64,000 nucleotides of DNA from assembly GCA_007922195.1 (NCBI GenBank), contig ML681997.1:12474142-12538141 (forward strand), written 5' to 3'. Shown here in pieces: positions 45,818-57,958 of this stretch. The notes beneath the pieces were generated by a model. That model did no database searches and had not been told where the DNA came from. It saw nothing but the letters and a program-made list of their open reading frames with translations. The position numbers were made by a program, and so were the translations under genes. Origin of the DNA: Podocnemis expansa. Its lineage: Eukaryota; Chordata; Testudines; Podocnemididae. Positions within the stretch are counted from its first letter, which is position 1. Every line of letters begins with the position of its first letter.

Positions 45818-46510
45818 AATAGATTTTGAACCCAGAAGGAAACATTATGATCTCCTAGTCTGACCTTCTGCACAACAGAAGCCATAGGAAGTAATTTCTG
45901 CATCAACTTTTCTTTGAGCTATAGCATCTATTTTAGAAAAATATCCAGTTTTGATTTAAAGACTTCCAATGATGAAGAATCCAGCACATCCCCTAGATAA
46001 GTCGTTCCAATGATTAATTTATCATCACTATTAAAAGAATATCTTCCTTCCTTCTGATCTGAATATGTCTAACTTCAGCTTCCAACTGTTGGATCTTATG
46101 ATGGCTTTTTCTGCTAGAATCATCATCTACTATCCTCTGTTCTCCAACTGTGTTAGTATAGATGGTGAACAAGTCACTTTTTTCAAATGAACTAAGTAGA
46201 TTACACTTCTGAAGTCTGTCTTAAGGCATGAATTCCAGACTTCAAATCATCCTTGTAGCTCTTTTCTGACTCCTTTCTAATTTGACAACATTCTTTTTGC
46301 AGAATGGACATCAGAATTGAGCACGTTGTTCCAGTGATGGTCTCACTAATGCATATACACATTACAACCTGCCTACTCCTACTTAATATTCCCTTCTTGT
46401 ACATCCAAGGATCACGGCTGCTACAGCACTGTCATGCCGGGAGCTTATATTCAGCTGCCTATCTACAATTGACTCTAATTTCTTTTCAGTGTCACTGAGT
46501 TCCAGAATAC
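45818..46510 (-). mobile_element. Old CR1 LINE, 3' coding remnant
   Basis: On the plus strand, TCTCCTAGTCTGACCTTCTG, ACTTCCAATGATGAAGAATC, GTCGTTCCAATGATTAATT and GAGCACGTTGTTCCAGTGAT are successive landmarks of an antisense CR1. The frame is fully broken. It is more diverged than the copy at 49137. Confidence 0.75.
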
Positions 46511-49089
46511 TATGTCCCATCTTGTAAGTGTGAGCTTTGCACATTGTAGGACATGGGTTGAGGGGAGGGGCAAAGTAATCCTTGAACCAGCTGGGATTGA
46601 ACCAGCTCGCGGTTTAACTATGGCTCCCATAAACTAGAACATAGAATTGCAGGACTTCAAACGCAGAATGATTATGGCGTATCTGCTATGATCATCAAAC
46701 TGCATTCTTCTCTGTACAATAAAGCTGAGCTATTGGAAAACAAAGCTGGGGCACATAATCTTATAGAAGATTTGTAATTAGACTTTTCTGAAAACATGAT
46801 CAATTTATTCCCTCTCTCTAGACCCTTAAATCCTCTTGAAGAATATGCTGCATATCGCCATACCTAACTTGTACTGTTAAGTTTATTTACAGTTGTACAG
46901 GAGTTTGTTTACAGTTTTATTCATAATTAATCATTAGTTTTGCTGATTGCTAGAGAAAGAGTGAATGATAATCTTGCTCCCTGTGTGCCTGTGATGGGGA
47001 GAAAACAGTGAAATGTTGTTAATGACCACCCTTACTGCCTTGTGTGGCCAGACTACCCACATCCTAGAAATAGAGCAACATAGTGGGAGATAGTCCTTTT
47101 GCCCAGAACTGGGTGAGGAGGGATAGGAGATGGGCAGAGTCTTGATTCTGTACAAGGTGCTGCACCAAGCCGTACACTGGAGCTGATGTGATGGAGGAAG
47201 TAATCTTTGCCTTCAGGAGGGTGGTGCAAAGCATACCCCAGCTGGAACAAATGTAAACTAAAGGCTGAGTTGTGATTCTCACCGTCACAATGCAGTCCTT
47301 CCTGTATTCCTAGGGCATCACAACTACACACTTCTTACTCTGGACAGATTGCAAACTTGACAATAGAACTAAAGTTATTTAGGCAGTATGGGAGTGAATA
47401 CACAGGCTTTCTAACCCATAAGATGGAATATACTAAGGAGGCTGAAAGCAATTGCAAAGTGCATGTGAAGATATTACCATTCTGAGTTGCTGACACTTTA
47501 TGTCTGCTTTGTATGGGGGAAATGACTCCACAAGGGACAAGACCATGGAAAAATCAAGCTCCCAAGTCTTTCCACACCCTGCCAGGGCTGCCCAGGCATG
47601 CCAGGAAATATTTTTGAATCATCAGTCAGTATTTCTTTTGTTAGATGTGAAAGTTTTTGTACTTTTTCCTGCCACATTCTGTGGGAAGCCAAAATCTGCA
47701 CAGTCAGATCCCCAACTGATATAAATGGATGTAGCTCCATGAATAAACCAAAGAAATGATGTCATTGCTATTCGCTTGAATGGCCCAGCAGTTGCCTAAT
47801 GGTGATGATGTTATTCTAGATTCCATACTTCCTAACCTGGAGCAATTTGGTTTCTGGAAGGAGAGTAGCTTGAATATTTGTCCTTACTTCCACTTGGGAT
47901 GTATTCTCACTTACATAACTTGCAAGAGGAAACGTGAGTTTGTGGGACTATTGTGAGTGAGGTCTCTTGAGTCCCTGTTAGACTATGGTTTGTGTTCTCT
48001 GGCACTCAGCATCTTCCCCTTACTCTGAGCATCGCATAGTCTCTCCAAACAAAATTCTTTCCCAGGGTACATCAAAGTAAAGAAAAGAAAGAAGCTATCC
48101 CCTCCCTTTGACAGTCTCTTGGTTATCCTTTTGAGGACCAGTTTATCTTTAGGCTTTATACTGTTAGGGACAGAGTCTGTCCTTAGACCCTATCCCCACT
48201 TTTTGTAACGCCTATTTTGTGTCTAGTGAGGCAGTCTCAGGGCAGCAGAGTTTGTGACTGGCTCCGTCTTTGCTGATTAACCTTGTAACCAGAGGCATGA
48301 CAGTCTTCTCCTAGTTGTCACCCCTTCAGAGACACCACCCTCATTCTTACTTTTTTCTACTGAGTAAATGGGTTTTTTAGTTCATTATCATGAGGAGCTA
48401 CCATGCATTGTATTGACAGGAAAGATACACTCAAAGCTTTTGTTTTGAAGGACTTTCTGCTAATGCTTTTGTTTTGAAGGGCTTTCTGCTAATGGGCATT
48501 ACCTCATTCTTACTTGGGTTAGCTTCAGCTATTCTTCAGAGTGGTCAGCTCCTGCAGGCCAGGGCCAAGCCTACACCAAATGGTACCACAGCCCAAGAGT
48601 GTCTTTGGCACATCCCTGTCTGGCTCCATTTGTTAAATTTTTGAAATTTTTATTTTTATTGTATTTGTAGCCAATTACACAGCTTTGATGCATGATTTAT
48701 CCCTGTCATATAAGATGATGCATTTGCCTGATAGGATCTGTAAATTTGAATTTAATCATGCCATACAGAAGCAAATAATTTTTTTCTTCTAGGCATATAG
48801 AAACTTTTTGATTTTAAAAATAACTGATATATGCTTTCATCTAGAAATTGAACTGTGCACCAACATGGCGTGGACTGGTACTAGAAGGTGTTACAAAAGA
48901 AGACAGTCTTGGAACGTTAACCCTAGTCCTTTAGTTCACAAGGTCGCCTTCCCCCTTTTGTTACTAAAAGTCAAAACAGCAACCCAAGCCCGTCCCCCAT
49001 TTCCTTCAGCCTGGCACTCCAGGAGGTCTCCTGGTTGCCTGCCCCTAAATCCAGCCCTGCTCCAGACACTAGAACTTGTGCCACCCTCA
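46511..49089. other. Unique sequence with one 29-bp tandem duplication
   Basis: Several short minus-strand frames (46934-47331, 47498-47740) overlap without domains. The tandem repeat at 48436-48494 is listed separately. Confidence 0.5.
48436..48494. repeat. 29-bp tandem duplication
   Basis: Two adjacent copies of a unit starting GCTTTTGTTTTGAAGG and ending TTTCTGCTAAT, differing at one position (GGACTT against GGGCTT). Recent slippage or short duplication. Confidence 0.9.
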
Positions 49090-49097
49090 CCCTAAAG

Positions 49098-50264
49098 CAG
49101 GGGTCTCAAACTCAAATCACCATGAGGGCTGCATGAATCATAGGGTTGGAAGAGACCTCACAGGTCATCTAGTCCAACCCCCTGCAAGAGGCAGGACCAC
49201 TCCCACTAAACCATCCCAGTCATGGTTTTGTCCAGCCGGGCCTTAAACACCTCCAAAGATAGAGATTTTACCACCTCCCTCGGCAGCTCATTCCAAGGCT
49301 TCACCACTCTCCTAGTAAAAAAGTTTTTTCTAATATCCAGCCTCGACCTCCCTAACCGCAACTTGAGACCATTGCTCCTCGTTCTGTCCTCTGTTATTAC
49401 CGAGAACAGTCGAGCTCCATCTTCCTTAGAGCATCCCTTCAAGTAGTTGAAGGTTGCTATCAAATCCCCCCCTCAATCTTCTCTTCTGCAGAATAAATAA
49501 GCCTAATGCTTTCAGTCTTTCCTCATAGGGCTTGTGCTCTAGCCCTTTAATCATTTTGGTTGCCCTCCGCTGGACTCTCTCTAGCATGTCCCTGTCCTTT
49601 TTGTAGTGGGGAGCCCAAAAATGAACACAGTATTCTAGATGTGGCCTCACCAGTGCAGAATAGAGGGGAATGATCACATCCCTTGAACTGCTGGTAATAC
49701 TTCTTTTGATGCAGCCCAGTATGCCATTGGCCTTTTTGGCAGCAAGAGCACACTGCTGACTCATATCTAGCTTCCCATCCATCATGACCCCCAGGTCCTT
49801 TTCTACACTGTTGCTACTTAGCTGAATGTTTCCCAGCCTGTAGCAGTGCATGGGGTTTTTCCGTCCCACGTGCAGGATTTTACACTTGTCCTTACTGAAC
49901 CTCATAAGATTTCTATTGGCCCACTGTTCCAATTTATCTAGGTCTCCCTGAATCCTGTCCTTGCCCTCCAAGGTGTCTACTGTTCCCCCCAGCTTGGTGT
50001 CATCCGTGAACTAACTGAGAGTGCAGTCTATTCCATCATCTAGATCATTGATGAAAATGTTGAACAGAACCGGCCCCAGGACCGACCCCCAGGAGACTAG
50101 TAGAGGGCTGCATGAGGACTAGTACATTAGCCCGAGGGCCGAAACAGTAAAATCTTTTCATACAATGATATTGCAAATATCAGTAACAGTAGTGTTGTTG
50201 TGGGCCACAGGAAATAGCTTTAGGGGCTGCATGTGGCCCGCAAGCCACGTGTTTGAGACCCCTG
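49098..50264. mobile_element. hAT-type MITE split by a CR1
   Basis: Ends CAGGGGTCTCAAACTC and GTTTGAGACCCCTG are inverted. Flanks CCCTAAAG (49090-49097) and TCCTAAAG (50265-50272) match at 7 of 8. The element sequence is 49098-49136 plus about 50098-50264, and matches the uninterrupted copy at 31394-31588 in reverse orientation. The gap is the CR1. Confidence 0.85.
49137..50097 (-). mobile_element. CR1 LINE, 5'-truncated, with broken reverse transcriptase
   Basis: About 960 bp of CR1 on the minus strand, ending in the 3' text GGTCTCTTCCAACCCTATGA. The protein remnant begins in the reverse transcriptase core: GPVLFNIFINDL, then a TAG stop just before FTDDTKLGG (the FADD catalytic motif), then 181 uninterrupted codons (49426-49971) with LVRPHLEYCV and VQRRATKMI, typical of the CR1 C-terminal part. 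A run of seven G (49466-49472 complement) where related CR1 copies have six shifts the frame after KRRLRGG. It cannot encode an active enzyme and has lost ORF1 and the endonuclease. Confidence 0.95.
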
Positions 50265-50271
50265 TCCTAAA

Positions 50272-50564
50272 GGCTGGTCTATACTGCTGTGCAATTTTGG
50301 TGGCAACTGAAAGAAGATATGCAAAGTACTTAAAATACCTTCCATATTTCTCTCCAATTGCCTACCACCTACTTACTGTGCTGTTTTCAGTACCCTGAGC
50401 TGGAGGGAAACCCCTTCTCTTGAACTCAGGGCTACTCCTTCTTCAGGAGTGATCTTCCAGTGTCAGCTTCCTGATCTGCTGAGTGGATCTTCACAGACTC
50501 TTTCAGTCAATTAGGGAAATCGATCTGATGGTGGCAAATTCATCGCCATCTGTGAAGACAAGCC
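50272..50564. mobile_element. Harbinger-like MITE, TGGCAAATT subterminal type
   Basis: GGCTGGTCTATACTGCTGTG at the left and CTGTGAAGACAAGCC at the right are imperfect inverted ends. Subterminal CAATTTTGGTGGCAA and GATGGTGGCAAATTCATC are inverted-like. It abuts the hAT element. No clear 3-bp duplication. Confidence 0.5.
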
Positions 50565-51713
50565 CTAACGCTAACTGCAAACTTTTTCATCATTGCTGCC
50601 TAAGTCTCCTCTGCTCATGTTTCTGTCATAAATCATCTTAGAAGCACAGACTTGTGGGCAACAATGATTGTGAGGGAACAATTTGATGACAGTAAGCTGA
50701 TTTTTACAGAGCATTCTCTCTGAACCATCAGTTTTAAACTGGTCCCTTATGCCAAGCCTGTTGGCTGAGAAGCATTTTCTATTAGGATTTTCTAAAAGTT
50801 AACTGGGTCCGAGAGTTATTTGTGATAAACAAGCATAGCTGGGTCTTCTCATTCAGAGAAGGACAGCGTTTCAATCTGGAGCTGGGGGAGGAGAGTCATG
50901 CTCCAGATAATCTCGGTTTTGGCAAATAAATGGCGCTTTTCAACAGTGCTTGATGTGGCTTACCATTGAGCTGAATTTCACTCTACATGAGTATTTTTCA
51001 TTTTGAAAGTTGTCTATAAAACTGAGTGCAGAGTGTGTGGGTTGGCAATGAATTTTCTGTTTGAGTTTCTTTGACCACTCCACAAAGTCACTAGTCCAAT
51101 GCAGTACTTTTCACTGGGCCTAAACTACCACTGCTTTTACTATTGGTTTTTTACATTGGTGCAACTTTAGTGAAATCAGTGGAGCTGCATGCCAATATAA
51201 TGCTAGAATGACAAAATTGTGAATCATTTCCACTTTATTTCTAAGACAAGAGGAGATCTGAACTCAGGAGGCTTGTGAGATCAGACACCCTGCAAACAGA
51301 AATTTAATTTCCCTATATCACAAGCTATATATATAGTTTCCTCTTTGTAATTTTTCATATATTTCACATATTCAGTTCCCTCTCCTGATAGGTTTTATTC
51401 AAGGCTGGGTTCAGAATGAGCAAATCAGTGATAACAATGAAAAATAGTAAGAACCAGCTATTCCTTCCTCTCTCATACTGAATGAACCAGGGCAAGTCCT
51501 ATTTTTGTTGAAGATAAAGATAAGAAATCCTGCAGATCCCCCAAACTGCGATATACCTCTGTCCAATCTACATCATCTTGAACAACCACCTGTACCATTT
51601 ATGGGAATGATTTAGAACTGTAGAGCTGGGTGAAGAAGCAAATGAGATTATTGGGCCTTGGTGCAGTCGTTGAACTTGATGAACTCTTTACTGATGTATC
51701 TATAGAAAAGATG
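50565..51713. other. Unique sequence, no feature recognised
   Basis: Nothing recognised beyond a short ATATAT tract near 51326. Confidence 0.5.
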
Positions 51714-53532
51714 GCTGGTTTGGTTTTTAAACTGGGACTCAGGAGAAATGGGTTCAGTTCCCAGTGGTGAAACAGCTTTGCTGCATGACCTTGGGCAAAT
51801 CACCTAAATTCTCTGTGCCACCTGTAAAATGGGGATAATAATATTACTCTTCACCCAACCCTTTATCAATCTAGTCTATTTAGATTGCAAAGTCTTTGAG
51901 ACAAGGGTTATTTTTCACCATTTGAATTCTTGTTTGTATTCTCTTAAATTGATTACTTCCCCTTTCAGAAAGCATATTATCGGAATCTCAGAAAGGTTTC
52001 AGACTATCTCGTTGGACAATTGACATGATCTTTATTGCCTGCCAAATCCAGGAAAAATCTCAGGAGAAAAATTGCAACCTATACAGGGCTTTCATCAATT
52101 TACTAAAGGCTTTCAACTCTGTCAGTCATGGAGGTTGCTTGCCAGATTTGCTTGTCCATCAAGCTTTACTAAGGTCCTAAGGTTTCTTCATAATGAGATT
52201 ATTGCTACCATTCTTTGTAATGGCTTGGAGACAGATCTTTTTGTCATTAAAACTGGGTTTAAACAAGGTTGTGTTACTACCCCAGCTCTGTTCTCCATCT
52301 ATTTAGAAGTCATTCTGTTCCTCATTAAAGAATGTCCCCCTGTTGCAGATGACCTACAACATAAAATTGATGGGCGGTTATTTAATCTTCGATGTCTCTT
52401 GAAGTCTAAAATACTCATGGTCTCCAGTATTGATCTTCAGTATACTGATGTTTGTGCTATCCTTGGACATAATGGGAATGATATTCAATCCACACTGGAT
52501 TTTCTTCCACAAGCCTACCTAAGTTTAGGACATCCACTTAACATCAAGAAGACTGAAGTGTTCCATTAGTCTGTCTCAGATATTGCACATGATCCACAGC
52601 AAATTACTGTTGAGGGATAGACTGTAGTGACAGCTGACCAGTTCTGCTACCTCAGTAGCCAACTCTCTCAAAATGCAAAAATTGATGTTGAAATTAAGCA
52701 CAGAATCTAGTATTCAAGTGCTTCCTTTGGGAAATTGCTCTGACATTTTTTCGTGGACTATAACCTACAGATATAGGCCTCAATCTTGATGTCTAAGACA
52801 ACAGTCATCCCTTCACTTCATTATGGATATGAAACCTGGGTGCTTTTCTGATAACACCATAAGATATTGGAGAGATACCAGCAACCATATCTCCTGAAGA
52901 TAATTTGCATCAACTGGGAAATTGCTGCACTAATACCGGCATCATCACTGAAGCCAATGTCAACAGCACTGAACCAATGATCACCAACTATGCTAGGGTG
53001 GACATTGTGTGCAGTCATCTGAGGTTAGCCTCCCAAAACAAGTTCTCTACTCTCAGCTTGCCTATGGTCAGAGATTTTGTGGCAATCAGTGGAAATGCTA
53101 CAAAATTACACTGAAAGCATATCTTAAGAATAACTGATGTGGACATCATAAATTGGGAGGAGCAAGCTACCAGCTGACCTCAGTGGTACCAAAACCACTC
53201 CATCAAATGCTCTGAGAAGAGACTTGATGTGAAAGCTGAAATGTGAGCAAGAAGGAAGGGGGGAAAAGAACTTTCCATCAGCAGGTAGCTGATTAACTAA
53301 ATGTCTGTACCTATTGCAGATGGATCTGTGGTTCCAGGACTGGACTCCTGACTCCTCTCAGGACTCATGTAAATCTGTGGTAGATAAAGATCATTCTTGA
53401 CTTGAGAGATTGCTGCTGACAATTTTTCACCCTATGTTTGTACAATGTCTTCTGCAATGGGGCCCTGATCTCAGTCAGAGTCTCTTGGAGCTAGCCTAAT
53501 ATGGAAAAAATAATAAATAAAAAATAATAAGT
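51714..53532 (+). mobile_element. MIR/CORE-type SINE split by a LINE
   Basis: The 5' part (51714-51919) has a tRNA-like head with B-box text GGGTTCAGTTCCC, then GCATGACCTTGGGCAAATCA and CCTGTAAAATGGGGATAAT, then the tail words TTTAGATTGCAAAGTC. The tail resumes at 53432 with TGTTTGTACAATGTC and GCAATGGGGCCCTGATCTC, ending in A-rich AATAATAAATAAAA near 53532. The two halves flank the LINE, so the SINE is older. Confidence 0.75.
51920..53421 (+). mobile_element. RTE-like non-LTR retrotransposon, 5'-truncated, inactive
   Basis: A 1.5-kb LINE fragment. Frame pieces give GFRLSRWTIDMIF, the motif A region AFINLLKAFNSVS (52088-52126), FKQGCVTTPALFSIYLEVIL, FNLRCLLKSKI, the motif C region LQYTDVCAI (52435-52461), LNIKKTEV, LHYGYETW and a C-terminal zinc-finger remnant ending LRTH near 53373. 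Catalytic Asp of motif A is Asn and the second Asp of YADD is Val. A frameshift lies near 52135 and several stops follow 52569. The 10-bp repeat ATTTTTCACC flanks the insertion (51910-51919, 53422-53431). Clade assignment to RTE-like is from family memory. Confidence 0.85.
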
Positions 53533-54420
53533 ATATAACTACAGATAATCACTGTGCAGTGCCTAGCTGCTAGAAAGTACAAAATCAATCACCAGACACT
53601 TTGTAAGTGTGCCAGACATGTAGAGCTGACTATGTGCCCCTACCAATCCATCTGCAAAGCCGGCTGCAGGTGACAGTTGCTTAGCTTACAGTGATTTGGA
53701 AGAGAGATCCCAGAGAGAGAGCGCCAGCAAAGTAATTAACAAACATGTTATTCTCACTCTCTTTTAACTATCTCCTTCTTACATTTCTATTTTAGTCTTT
53801 CTGCTGCCCTAACTTTTCCCCACTTTTAATTTCTCCATTGACTAATTAAACTATAATTGGGTTAATGAGTTGAATGAGCTTTTTACGACATATAAAAAAT
53901 GATATCCCCAAGCTGCCACCATTCTCATATTATAACAGGACTTTTTTTCAGCAATCATGTAAGCTATGGGTGCTTTGCATAATGGCTGTCAGCTTAGGAG
54001 TCCCTATAATGTAATTTCACTAAATTGACGCTGTTGTCTTTTGTCTTCATTACGGATACATTGGTATAAGGAATAAGTTCAGCTGAAACAGGGATAACAG
54101 GCCAATAGCTGATCTCATTTACACCACTGTTGCACTGTTATAACCCCACTGACATTGAAGTTATTTAGGTATAAACGATCCAGAATGGTTACTTTATTTA
54201 TTTTTCTATGATCATCCTATCATGTCTGAAATATACAAGCATAGTGGGACACATTTTCAAATACAAGCCTCCTCTACAAACAGCCTTACACTAATTTAAG
54301 TCAATCAAATGTCTAAAACTGATTTCATTCTTTCAATGCCTGTCTGTGTGTCTGGCTGAAGCTGCTTTCCAGTAGCTTGATTTATTTAAATATTATGGGT
54401 TTGGGGGCAGGTGTAAACAC
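53533..54420. other. Unique sequence, no feature recognised
   Basis: Nothing recognised. Text at 54115-54165 (TTTACACCACTGTTGC, CCCACTGACATTGAAGT) faintly resembles the palindromic GGGCCAGAT repeats. Confidence 0.45.
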
Positions 54421-54515
54421 ATGGAGTCCTGTGGCACTGCTAAAGACTAATAAATTTATTTATCACATGAGCTTTCGTGGGAGGAAATTCCACTTCTTCA
54501 GATGCTTTAAAGATG
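54421..54515 (-). repeat. Fold-back SINE-like family, half copy
   Basis: ATGGAGTCCTGTGGCACTGC, AAAGACTAATAAATTTATT, GAGCTTTCGTGGGAGG and CTTCTTCAGATGCTTTAAAG make one arm; the other arm and leader are missing. Confidence 0.65.
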
Positions 54516-54560
54516 AGTCAGGTGGAGTCTCTTGTTCTGTGCCTATACACTGTCCAGAAA

Positions 54561-55005
54561 CAGGGGTGGCCAAAGTTATGGAACTCAAGAGCCACACAAG
54601 CTGATTATTAAACCTTCAAGAGCCGCACTGAGGCCTATAGCCATATACTTTTACCTACTCCAAAATTACTAAATTTAAAATTCATTGCACACTTTAATTC
54701 TGTCATAAGAAGTGGACAAATATCAATCCTACTAATGTCAGATTCTAATAATTACTTAAGGTTACCATGAAAATTAGGCCTATACAGTAAAAACTTAGCT
54801 GCTGCTCGATGTAGAAGACTGCAGGCTAGTGGTGAGTTTTTTAAAATCCTGACCATGCCGCACTTCTCCCCACCATCCTGACCCCCTCCTGAACTCCTAG
54901 GCTGGGGCTGCTTTCCTAAACTGATTTGCCTACGTTCTTCTGGGAGCCACAATTTTTCATTCAAGAGCCACATGTAGCTCCCAAGCCACAGTCTGGCCAC
55001 GCCTG
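54561..55005. mobile_element. hAT-type MITE, CAGGGGTGGCCAAAG termini
   Basis: Ends CAGGGGTGGCCAAAGTT and the complement of CAGGCGTGGCCAGACTG are inverted. Flanks GTCCAGAA and GTCTAGAA match at 7 of 8 with a one-base offset on the left. AAGAGCCACAC and AAGAGCCACATG are inner inverted-like words. The minus-strand frame 54752-55057 is a chance frame across this element and the next. Confidence 0.7.
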
Positions 55006-55017
55006 GTCTAGAATAAT

Positions 55018-55100
55018 GAAACAAACAAGGAGTCCTGTCGCACTTAAAGACTAACAAATTTATTTATTGCATGAGCTTTCATGGGAGAAAATCCCACTTA
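55018..55100 (-). repeat. Fold-back SINE-like family, half copy
   Basis: AAACAAACAAGGAGTCCTG, AAAGACTAACAAATTTATT, GAGCTTTCATGGGAGAAAA and TCCCACTTAA. One arm only. Confidence 0.7.
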
Positions 55101-56320
55101 AATTCCAATCTTGGTTGGAGTCTGTATACACTTCTTAGAAACTTTAACTAAATCAGTTTAGTCACTTTTATTCTTAAATAAGATTGACCAAACAAAGATG
55201 TCCCGAATAAACTGAATCACTTTTTTCATCCACAGTGGACTTCAGGTGATAGCATAATTGAGTGAACTATAAATATATATGTGTACCAGCAAAAACCTTG
55301 TTTGCATGTGCAAATATACTAACCATGCACCTGAGTAGCAAGTAAACAAGATTAATGCATATTAATTTGGTAATCAGACATTATTAATTTGCACTTTGTG
55401 CTACAAAGGCTTTTCGCATGCACAAATTCCACCTTTTTGGAGATGGAAATTATTACATATGCAAAATTGTGGGTGCAAATTTAGAAGTCCTCAGGAGAAA
55501 TGTGTTTGTAAATTGCCATAGTCTACATCTCAAATCTATTTACGCATGTTAGAGACATTTCTAGGAACTTATTCAAGTATACAACATTTTTTCTACTTGA
55601 TTTGCTATGAAATGACCAGCACTGTTAAACCATAGGTTAATTATTGATTGAGTTTAATGACAGTAAAAGAAATAGGCCATGTGAAAAAGCAATGGCTCTT
55701 TCATTTTTTGCTGTCAGAGTTCACTGATGTTTTTTATTCAAATTCCACCCCATGCAAAGAGTTGCTAACAACACCCTATTTCAAATTCTAATGTATATAG
55801 CACAGGCATGTGAGCTGACAATAACCAAGTCACTCGTGACGCATACACAAGCTCATTCATCCTGCTGTTCTTGGGTCATTAAACTGGTTTAAAATGTTAT
55901 ATTATTGCTTTGCATTAAAGGCTGGGCATGTTTTACACAGAAAGTTTTCCAGAGAAATGGTCCATTTTGGTTTTGTACACAAGATTATTGCTTGTCAGTG
56001 TGCCAAAGAATTTCACACTCATGCAGGTCCTTTAATATCAGGTCAGATCCAAACAAGAAAACTATCTCTAGAAAATAGTTCTCTCTTGCAATTACTGACA
56101 TTTCCAAAAGTACACCCAGAGCAATAAAGAAGTGGGTTTATAAATACTCGTGTGCCTTTGTGGCTCCATCCTGCTCCCAATGACATTAGGGGGAAAGACT
56201 CTCACTAACTTTAGTGATGTGAGATTGAACCCTTGTGGCACATGGAAGAAGCAGTCCCTACATTCTAGGGAATCTTACCCTATGAAATCCTAAGTGAGAA
56301 TGGGAAGCTGCTTACCACAT
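55101..56320. other. Unique sequence, no feature recognised
   Basis: Frame 55894-56127 has no domain. AT-rich throughout. Confidence 0.5.
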
Positions 56321-56732
56321 CTACACTTGCAAGTTAGTTTGAATTAAGGAGGCTTAATTCGGACTAACTTAGTACCTGTCTACACTAGACTGTCATTAGT
56401 TTGAATTAAGGAATTCCTTAATTCAAACTAATGAAAGCTTAGTTTGAATTAGTAAGACCTGCTGGTTAGTTCGAACTAAGCCTTCAGTTCCATCCTTTGT
56501 TCAAACTAAGGACAGCGTAGCGTAGGATTAACCCTTAGTTCAAATTTAATAAATTCAAATTAAGGGCAGTTAGTTTGAATTGAGAAAGTGGACTAATTCA
56601 ACTTAACGTTAAGTTGAATAGGTCCACTTTGTTAATTTGGACTAATAAGTTCGAGTTTAATTCGAGCTAAGCTCAAACTTATTAGTTTGAATTAACAAAT
56701 TCAAACTAACTTTTCTTAGTGTAGACATAGGC
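56321..56732. mobile_element. PIF/Harbinger-type MITE (TTAGTTTGAACTAA word type), doubled left end
   Basis: The main unit runs from ACCTGTCTACACTAGAC (56374) to GTGTAGACATAGGC (56732). Just before it lies a second left end, ACATCTACACTTGCAAG, with the same word repeats, as if an end were duplicated or a second copy truncated. Interior words are TTAGTTTGAATTAAG and GAATTAACAAATTC. Confidence 0.65.
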
Positions 56733-57958
56733 ATTGAGCATAATTCTTATCTCAGACCATTTTACATCCATTTAACTCAAGGAATTGACTTCTTATTTAT
56801 ACAGACTAGGGAAGATAAGAATTAATGTCCAGACTGATGGGTAATAATCAATGGGCATTCTCAGCCCATATGCATCTCTGCCTCAACCAACCATCTGATA
56901 ATTTGGCCCATGCTAAAGAAAATGATCTTGGAAAGCTGAGATGTGGATAGGAAAGAAGCATGAGAGCAGTTCATGACGTCCACCCAACTTTATAAAAACC
57001 CCATGAGCAGGCTTGTAAGCTTCCTTTTTTGTTTTGCTTTGCTTTGTTTTAAGACATATATATTAAAAGATGAGCTTGTGTTCCTGGTAGAATTTTCTGT
57101 TCATTCTGTCCCTCACGTTATGGATTTTTTTTTTTGGTGTTTTGGTTTTTAAGCTCAAATGTTAGTTTTCATAATTGTCCCTGTCTAAAAGAACAAAGAT
57201 GAAGGCAGCAATATCAGCTTGCTATAATAAAAGCGCCTCATTAAAGTCAAGGTTTTCTGTTACAAAGGGCTACCCCAGGCACAGGGGAACTGTGTTTTGA
57301 AAAAGTACTGTTAGGACAAAGCTTGGAGATCAGATTTCCTTTATTTGGAGATCATACCTGAATTCAGAAATGGCAGGGTCTTTTGAACTCAGGCAGTTAC
57401 CAGCTGAATTACTAAAGAAGCCCAGAAACAGACTAGTCTCTTAAGCATACTGGCAGATCTTGTCATGATATGGACAAACGTCACTGGAAGCAATTTGGTG
57501 AGAATGTGTAACTGCCATGATTTACTGATCCAGATCAAACCCAAGAATAGCAACTCAGCTGTAAATAAGTTAGCTGATTTATCAAGCTCAGGAGAACTGT
57601 TCAACAAAAGGCAAATATTCTGGTCCCAAAATATTAAAACACTTTATTTTTATTTAACTTACGATGGCAAGTATTACCATAATAGCTCCAGAAAACATGA
57701 AAAATTCTGTAATTCTGAATAGAAGAATTTGTACATAAAAGACAGTTAATTCACTATTGGTGCTAAAAAGATGCCATTAAAAATTCTGTTTCAGCGATGT
57801 AAGGCTAGAGCAACTCTGTTGATCTTAGTTACTACTCGAGATTGATACCAGTACAAATGAAAGCAACAGCCCTTTCTGTGTACTTCTGTTTCACCACTTC
57901 CATGCTGTGAGGCAGCCTCCATTTGTACATAAGGACAGATTCTGGCAACCTCATAAAA
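56733..57958. other. Unique sequence, no feature recognised
   Basis: T-rich tracts near 57025-57055 and 57125-57140. Nothing else was recognised. Confidence 0.5.

Noticed and set aside
49124..50115. 13-bp target duplication around the CR1
   Set aside because: Both words belong to the host MITE, as the intact copy at 31394-31588 shows.
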